This document shows, piece by piece, positions 7,115 to 11,766 of a DNA stretch of 11,766 bases. Both the position numbers and the translations under genes were made by a program. This stretch comes from Pseudomonadota bacterium. Its GTDB lineage: Bacteria > Pseudomonadota > Alphaproteobacteria > Rhizobiales > Beijerinckiaceae. The DNA lies in NCBI GenBank assembly GCA_028876585.1, contig JAGWRL010000237.1, positions 1 through 11,766 on the forward strand, in the 5' to 3' direction. A model generated the notes under the pieces. The model was not told the origin of the DNA. It made no database searches and saw nothing but the letters and a program-made list of their open reading frames with translations. Numbering within the stretch: the first letter of the stretch is position 1; each line of letters begins with the position of its first letter.

Positions 7115-7411
7115 ATGGACAGGCAGGAAATCCTTGACCGGCTGCGGCGGAACGAACGCGCTTTGCGCGCGCGGGGGGTGACCCACGCCGCTTTGTTCGG
7201 CTCACGGGCGCGGGGGGACAACCGCCCCGACAGCGACACTGACATCATGATCGAGATCGACCCCGAGGCCGACATGTCGGTTTACGACTATGTCGGGCTA
7301 AAACGTTACATCGCCGGACTATTCGACGGGCCGGTCGACGTTATCGACCGCGACGGCCTCAGGCCGCACATTCGCCGCCCCGCGCAGAACGAAGCCGTCT
7401 ATGCCTTCTAA
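7115..7411 (+). CDS. MNT-type minimal nucleotidyltransferase, probable antitoxin
   Basis: This 98-residue protein is a minimal DNA polymerase beta-like nucleotidyltransferase. The core motif GSRARGDNRPDSDTDI (29-44) supplies the metal-binding D41 and D43; D75 in PVDVID is the probable third carboxylate, so the active site looks intact. In characterised MntA-HepT pairs the MNT protein adds AMP groups to a tyrosine of the HEPN toxin and so neutralises it. The gene overlaps the HEPN gene by 11 bp, the usual arrangement. The nearby ATG at 7111 is in another frame and stops after eight codons. The pair sits between a housekeeping gene run and coxL, consistent with a mobile accessory module. Confidence 0.88.
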   Translation: MDRQEILDRLRRNERALRARGVTHAALFGSRARGDNRPDSDTDIMIEIDPEADMSVYDYVGLKRYIAGLFDGPVDVIDRDGLRPHIRRPAQNEAVYAF

Positions 7412-7760
7412 ACTGTCCGATCCGACGGCGACGCTTTTTCACATACGCGACAATGTCACGCTGGCGCGCACCTTTGTCGAGGGTTTCGATTATGAACGTT
7501 TCCTCGCCGATCGGCGCACCGTCTACGCCGTGACGCGGGCGCTCGAAATCATCTCCGAGGCGTCGCGTCGATTGCCCGTTGAGATCAAGCAGCGTCATCC
7601 TGAGCTGCCGTGGGCTGACATGGCGGGTGCCGGCAGCGTCTACCGTCACGACTATGAGGACGTGCGCGAACGCCGCCTATGGAGCGCTTTGCGGAAAGAC
7701 ATGGCTCCACTCTTGGCTGTCGTCGAGCAGGAATTGCGCGACCTCGGGCAGTTGCCTTGA
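7401..7760 (+). CDS. HEPN/DUF86-type protein, probable toxin with a variant catalytic motif
   Basis: This 119-residue all-helical HEPN (HepT/DUF86-like) protein is the partner of the MNT gene. In active toxins the RX4-6H motif forms an RNase site in the dimer, usually written RNxxxHxY. Here the motif region reads MAGAGSVYRHDYEDV (74-88): H83 and Y85, the equivalents of the His and the AMPylated Tyr, are kept, but the position five before the His is G78 in place of Arg, with S79 in place of Asn; R82 sits immediately next to H83. The preceding PW (70-71) fits the family. It may be an RNase-dead or altered-site variant. The start overlaps the MNT gene by 11 bp. Its stop lies 8 bp from the stop of the convergent coxL-like gene. 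Confidence 0.85.
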   Translation: MPSKLSDPTATLFHIRDNVTLARTFVEGFDYERFLADRRTVYAVTRALEIISEASRRLPVEIKQRHPELPWADMAGAGSVYRHDYEDVRERRLWSALRKDMAPLLAVVEQELRDLGQLP

Positions 7761-7768
7761 TTTAAGGC

Positions 7769-10081
7769 TCAACCGTTCAACGCCCGCCACACCTTCGCCG
7801 CCGTGAACGGCATCTGCATCCGCATCGCCGCCGCCGCGCGCCCCGCCCGCGCCAGCGCGTCGATCACGGCGAGCGCGGCGGCGGGGGTCGCGCCGATCGT
7901 GCCCAACTCCCCCACCCCTTTCGCGCCGAGCGGATTGTTTTGGCACGGCGTCGACGGCCCGAGTTCGTGCTTGAAATCCGCCACGATCTCCGCGCGCGGC
8001 ATGGCGTAATCCATGAACGACGCGGTCATCGCCTGCCCCGTGGCGTCGAACACGATGGCCTCGCCGAGCGCCTGGCCGAGGCCCTGCACGGCGCCGCCGT
8101 CGAGCTGGCCGCGCACGATCATCGGGTTGACCACGCGGCCGACGTCATTGGCGGAGGCGTAGGCGACGACCTCGACCATTCCGGTCTCGGGGTCGATCTC
8201 GACCTCGCAGACATGGCAGCCGTTGGGCCAGCTCGGGCCGCCGATCTTTGTGGTGGAATCGACGAAGATGCGCCGCTCCGGCTGCTTGGCGGCAAGCTCG
8301 AACAGGCCGATGGCGCGATCGGTGCCGGCGACGCGGAACTCGCCCTCCGCATATTCGATGTCGGCCGCCGCCGCCTCCAGCGCCTCGCCGGCGAGTTCGC
8401 GGCCCCTGGCGACGGCCTCTTTCGCGGCGACGTCGATCGCCGAGCCGGCGGTGAACAGCGAGCGCGAGCCGGCGCTGCCGAACCCGACGCCGCGATCGGT
8501 GTCGCCGGTGACGATCTTCACCTTGGCGATGTCGACGCCGAACACGTCGACCACGAGCTGGGCGTAGCTGGTGGCGATGCCCTGCCCCATCGGCATGGTG
8601 GTGGCGAACACTTCGATTCCGCCATCGCCCGACACGGCGCAGGTGACGCGCTCCTCGAAGGCGTTGCCGCCGGTCCATTCGAGAAACGAGGCGAAGCCGC
8701 GCCCGCGCAGTTTTCCGCGCGCTTTCGAGGCCGCCTCGCGTTGGGCGAAGCCGGACCAGTCGGCAACCTTAAGCCCCGCGTCGAGCACGGCGGCGAAGTC
8801 GCCGGAATCGTACACCTGCCCCATCGCGTTGGCGTAGGGCATCTGCGACGCGGCGACGAGGTTGCGGCGCCGGATCTCGACCGGATCGATGCCGGTCTGG
8901 CGCGCGGCGGCGTCGAACAGGCGCTCGGTGATGTAGATCGCCTCCGGCCGCCCGGCGCCGCGATAGGCGCCGGTCGGGGTGGTGTGGGTTAGCACCGCGT
9001 CGAACTGGAAGTCGATCGTGCGGATGTCGTAGATCGAGGTCGAAACCCACGGGCCGATCAACACCTGAATGAGGATTCCCGTCGTGCTGGCGTAGGCGCC
9101 GACGTCGGCCTGGCTGCGGATGCGGTAGGCCAACACCTTGCCCCGCGCGTCGAGCGCGAATTCGGCGCGGGTGACGACGTCGCGGCCGTGGTTGGCGGCG
9201 AGAAAATCCTCGGCCCGTTCGGCGGTCCAGCGCACCGGGCGACCCAAAGCGCGGGCGGCGTAGGCGGCGGCGATGTCCTCGGGGTAAAGCCCGGTCTTCA
9301 TGCCAAAACCGCCGCCGACATCCTCGGCGACGACGCGGATCGTCTTCGGGGCGACGCCGAGCGCGCCCGCCAAAGCGTCGCGGGCGCCCGATGGCATCTG
9401 CGTCGTCAGCCGCATTGTCAGCCGGCCGTCGGCCGGCTCCGCCACGCAGGCGCGCGGCTCCATCGGCGCGGCGGCGAGGCGCTGGTTGACGAGATCGAGG
9501 CCGACCACATGCGCCGCCGCCGCGAAAGCGGCCTCAGTCGCCGCCGCGTCGCCATGGCGCATCCGCGCCGCGATGTTGCCGCCCGCCTGCGGCCACACCA
9601 GCGGCGCGCCCTCGGCGCAGGCGGCCTCGACGCCGACCACGGCGGGCAACGGCTCGTAATCGACCTCGATGAGTTCGAGCGCGTCGCGCGCTTCGTCGGC
9701 GCTGGTCGCCACGACCGCCGCCACCGCCTCGCCGACGAAGCGGACGAAATCGACCGCCAGCGCCGGACGCGGCGGCGAGGCGCCGGGCGAACCGTCGGGG
9801 CGCTTGAACATCGGGGCGAGCGGCAAGGCTTTGACGCCGGCCGCGGCGAGCTCCGCGCCGGTGTAGACCGTCAGCACGCCGGGCGCGCCCGCCGCGCGGC
9901 GGACGTCGAGGGCGCGGATGCAGGCATGCGCATGCGGCGAGCGCAGAAAGCGCAGGTGCGCCCCGCCCGGCGGCGCGAAATCGTCGGCGAAACGGCCGAG
10001 GCCCTTCAGCAGCCCCTCGTCCTCGATGCGCTTCACCTCGCGTCCGCTGCCGAAGCGCGCCGCCATCGTCAATTGCGTCAT
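7769..10081 (-). CDS. Xanthine dehydrogenase/CoxL-family molybdopterin-binding subunit
   Basis: This 770-residue protein is the large catalytic subunit of a molybdenum hydroxylase. The N-terminal a/b-hammerhead is about residues 10-160 and the two molybdopterin-binding domains follow. Motifs: VGGGFGMK (255-262), AYRGAGR (372-378), PMGQG (497-501) and GVGELG (722-727), whose E725 is the probable catalytic base. AYRGAGR is the form II CoxL-like signature; CO-oxidising form I enzymes have AYxCSFR, so CO is not the likely substrate and an aldehyde or N-heterocycle is more plausible. The start at 10081 is preferred over one 11 codons earlier because GAGGG lies 6 nt before it and MTQLTMAARFGSG fits the family. 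No FAD or [2Fe-2S] subunit gene is adjacent, so it must borrow them from elsewhere. It follows the usp gene by 64 bp. Confidence 0.9.
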   Translation of the reverse strand: MTQLTMAARFGSGREVKRIEDEGLLKGLGRFADDFAPPGGAHLRFLRSPHAHACIRALDVRRAAGAPGVLTVYTGAELAAAGVKALPLAPMFKRPDGSPGASPPRPALAVDFVRFVGEAVAAVVATSADEARDALELIEVDYEPLPAVVGVEAACAEGAPLVWPQAGGNIAARMRHGDAAATEAAFAAAAHVVGLDLVNQRLAAAPMEPRACVAEPADGRLTMRLTTQMPSGARDALAGALGVAPKTIRVVAEDVGGGFGMKTGLYPEDIAAAYAARALGRPVRWTAERAEDFLAANHGRDVVTRAEFALDARGKVLAYRIRSQADVGAYASTTGILIQVLIGPWVSTSIYDIRTIDFQFDAVLTHTTPTGAYRGAGRPEAIYITERLFDAAARQTGIDPVEIRRRNLVAASQMPYANAMGQVYDSGDFAAVLDAGLKVADWSGFAQREAASKARGKLRGRGFASFLEWTGGNAFEERVTCAVSGDGGIEVFATTMPMGQGIATSYAQLVVDVFGVDIAKVKIVTGDTDRGVGFGSAGSRSLFTAGSAIDVAAKEAVARGRELAGEALEAAAADIEYAEGEFRVAGTDRAIGLFELAAKQPERRIFVDSTTKIGGPSWPNGCHVCEVEIDPETGMVEVVAYASANDVGRVVNPMIVRGQLDGGAVQGLGQALGEAIVFDATGQAMTASFMDYAMPRAEIVADFKHELGPSTPCQNNPLGAKGVGELGTIGATPAAALAVIDALARAGRAAAAMRMQMPFTAAKVWRALNG

Positions 10082-10096
10082 CGAAATCCCTCGCGT

Positions 10097-10141
10097 GCGC
10101 CGCCCCGGCGCCACGCGGCGGATTTGGCGCCGCCCGGCGCC
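10097..10141 (-). repeat. Pair of GC-rich palindromic repeats between usp and coxL-like genes
   Basis: GCGCCGCCCCGGCGCC (10097-10112) and GCGCCGCCCGGCGCC (10127-10141) are near-identical direct copies, each able to fold on itself. They fill most of the 64-bp gap between two co-directional genes and could attenuate or stabilise the transcript. In such GC-rich DNA chance is a real alternative. Confidence 0.4.
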
Positions 10142-10145
10142 GCGT

Positions 10146-10577
10146 TCAAGGCGAAGTTCGCACCACCAGCACAGAACATTGCGCGTGGGCGACGATCGTC
10201 TTGGCGTTGGAGCCGAGCAGATAATCCATCAGCGCCGGCTGGTGCGAGCCGACCACGATCAGGTCGGCGCCCCATTCCGAGCATTCGCGCAACAACTCGT
10301 GATAGACGCCGCCGCTGGCGACGGCGACCGAGACGCGCTCGCGCGGCAGCGGGATCTTGGCCGCGATCGCGGTGAGCGCGTCGCGCGCGCGCGCCTCCTG
10401 TTCGGCGTCGAAATCGGCGGGGACATATTCCATGAAGGTCGCCGGCAGCAGCGGCTGGACGTTGACGAGCCGCAATTCGCCATTGGCGAGACCGGCGAGC
10501 GCGAGCGCCTCCTCGAGGCCCTTCGGGCTTTCGGCTTCGTCGGCGAGGTCGACGGCGAGCAAAATGCGTCGGTACAT
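10146..10577 (-). CDS. Universal stress protein, UspF/UspG-like
   Basis: This 143-residue cytoplasmic UspA-fold protein begins MYRRILLAVDLAD, with D10 at the nucleotide-binding position. The C-terminal loop is GSHQPALMDYLLGSNA (110-125) followed by CSVLVVR at the last strand. ATP-binding Usps have GX2GX9G(S/T); here the second glycine is Gln (Q113) and the spacer is one residue shorter, the form seen in the UspF/UspG branch. G122-S123 is retained. The gene is transcribed away from dksA and toward the coxL-like gene, which begins 64 bp later, so the two are probably co-transcribed. What stress it answers to is not visible. Confidence 0.92.
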   Translation of the reverse strand: MYRRILLAVDLADEAESPKGLEEALALAGLANGELRLVNVQPLLPATFMEYVPADFDAEQEARARDALTAIAAKIPLPRERVSVAVASGGVYHELLRECSEWGADLIVVGSHQPALMDYLLGSNAKTIVAHAQCSVLVVRTSP

Positions 10578-10693
10578 CTCACGATCTCCGTTGGTTGGGC
10601 GCCGGTTTTTACCCCCGGCGACACGCGCGGACCTTGGCTAACCCCGCGCCAAAATTGGCTATTTTTTACTTTTCCAAGCGGCGATGGCAGTCA

Positions 10694-10722
10694 TTGTTCC
10701 TATACCTCCTTGTCGCTATAAG
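10694..10722 (+). promoter_or_regulatory. Sigma-70-type promoter of dksA
   Basis: TTGTTC (10694-10699) and TATAAG (10717-10722) are separated by exactly 17 bp, in a locally AT-rich part of the 176-bp gap between the divergent usp and dksA genes. Transcription would begin near 10729, giving a leader of about 25 nt that contains GGGGAA (10740-10745) before the ATG at 10754. Confidence 0.55.
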
Positions 10723-10753
10723 GGCCACGCTTGCGGCCAGGGGAAGCGATGTC

Positions 10754-11176
<423 letters not shown>

Positions 11177-11194
11177 AGCCGGCGCGAAAGCCAA

Positions 11195-11266
11195 GCCGCG
11201 ATCAGGAATCGCGGCCGGGCCGCGATCAGGAATCGCGGCCGGGCCGCGATCAAGACTCGCGGCCGA
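11195..11266. repeat. Three 24-bp tandem repeats, each a hairpin, at a convergent gene junction
   Basis: Copies at 11195-11218, 11219-11242 and 11243-11266; the first two are identical and the third differs at four positions. Each folds on itself: GCCGCGAT/ATCGCGGC (loop 5) in copy 1, GGCCGCGAT/ATCGCGGCC (loop 5) in copy 2, GGCCGCGA/TCGCGGCC (loop 7) in copy 3. They lie just after dksA (+) and at the end of the proline-rich gene (-). The stop codon of that gene (11250-11252) is in the loop of copy 3. Without a T-run they are not classical terminators but could block transcription from either side. Confidence 0.85.
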
Positions 11267-11766
11267 GCAGGCGGGCCATTTCCGCCTCCAACGATTCGAG
11301 ATCGTAGAACGCCTCGTCCTTGCGCGGCCGCTTTTCCGTGGCGGCGCCGCCCTCGACGATGGCGTGCGGCGGCGGCGGCGTGACGATCACCGACGGCGCC
11401 GCGGCGGCCGGCGGCGGGGCGGCGATCACTTCCGGCGCCTTTGGCGCCTGCGCCGGTTTGGCCGGCTCGACCATCACTTCCGGCGCGCCCGGACGCGGCC
11501 GTAGCGGCGTGATCGGCGAAGGCAGACTGGGGCGCGCCGCAGGCGAGGCCGGGCGCGGCGGCGGCGCAGGCTTACGCGGCGGGGCGATCTCGGATTGCGG
11601 TTTCGGCTCCGTGGCGGCGACAGGCTCAACGGGCTCGACCGGCTTGACCGGCGGCGGCGCCGGGACGATCGGTTCGGCCGTCGGACGCGGCGCGGGCGCC
11701 GGGCGGGCTCGGTAATCGGGCGCGGGCGGCGGCTCCGGCGCGACGACGGGCGCGGCGGCTTCCAAC
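11250..11766 (-). CDS. Proline/alanine-rich protein, C-terminal part; possibly FliO-like
   Basis: The frame is open to the window edge, so the N-terminus is missing; about 172 codons are visible. Nearly all of it is a low-complexity Pro/Ala/Glu/Lys linker with repeats such as PVEPVEPV and APPP, typical of an extended, disordered tail. It ends in an acidic-helical motif, DEAFYDLESLEAEMARLLGRES. From memory, this kind of tail, a Pro-rich linker ending in a short helix with EAEMARLLGR, occurs in FliO-like flagellar export membrane proteins of Hyphomicrobiales, and dksA is sometimes found near flagellar genes in that order; neither point can be verified here because the membrane part lies outside the window. 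Its stop codon lies in the loop of a hairpin repeat. Confidence 0.65.
   Translation of the reverse strand, partial: LEAAAPVVAPEPPPAPDYRARPAPAPRPTAEPIVPAPPPVKPVEPVEPVAATEPKPQSEIAPPRKPAPPPRPASPAARPSLPSPITPLRPRPGAPEVMVEPAKPAQAPKAPEVIAAPPPAAAAPSVIVTPPPPHAIVEGGAATEKRPRKDEAFYDLESLEAEMARLLGRES

Noticed and set aside
7769..10081. Aerobic CO dehydrogenase large subunit.
   Set aside because: The active-site loop is AYRGAGR and not AYxCSFR, and no coxM/coxS genes are adjacent.
11177..11266. A CRISPR array suggested by regular hairpin repeats.
   Set aside because: The 24-bp units abut directly with no spacers and there are only three; they are a tandem duplication.

Overview
The window is GC-rich throughout and densely packed. 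Gene content points to an alphaproteobacterium, probably Hyphomicrobiales (Rhizobiales): a DksA with only one of the four zinc-finger cysteines, a short cluster-type NAD kinase, an AYRGAGR-type CoxL-like molybdoenzyme, and a 'GTCATTGCGAG' palindromic repeat. The genus cannot be told from the sequence.

Layout, left to right. (1) 1-1289 (+): the end of a polar amino-acid-type ABC permease and its translationally coupled ATPase. (2) 1322-1448: a MITE-like palindromic repeat with flanking near-identical direct repeats, between convergent genes. (3) 1467-2609 (-): a Rieske non-heme iron oxygenase alpha subunit. (4) 2674-3815: two cell-wall enzymes facing tail to tail with overlapping stop codons, an SH3-NlpC/P60 peptidase (+) and a minimal secreted RlpA-like protein (-). 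(5) 4069-7063 (+): a probable operon of D-erythronate dehydrogenase (denD), an EamA/DMT transporter overlapping it by 8 bp, NAD kinase and a 75-residue single-span membrane protein. (6) 7115-7760 (+): an overlapping MNT nucleotidyltransferase/HEPN pair, a probable toxin-antitoxin module whose HEPN lacks the usual catalytic arginine. (7) 7769-10577 (-): a universal stress protein followed by an orphan CoxL-like molybdopterin subunit. (8) 10694-11176 (+): dksA with a good sigma-70-type promoter. (9) 11195-11266: three 24-bp tandem repeats, each a hairpin and each carrying an in-frame stop for the next gene. (10) 11250-11766 (-): the C-terminal part of a proline/alanine-rich protein, possibly FliO-like, running off the window.

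Most of this is ordinary chromosomal gene content. I do not see a clear new multi-gene system. The points most worth a second look are the variant HEPN toxin, the triplicated stop-codon hairpin at the end of the proline-rich gene, the repeat element with possible target duplications, and the orphan molybdoenzyme paired with a stress protein.
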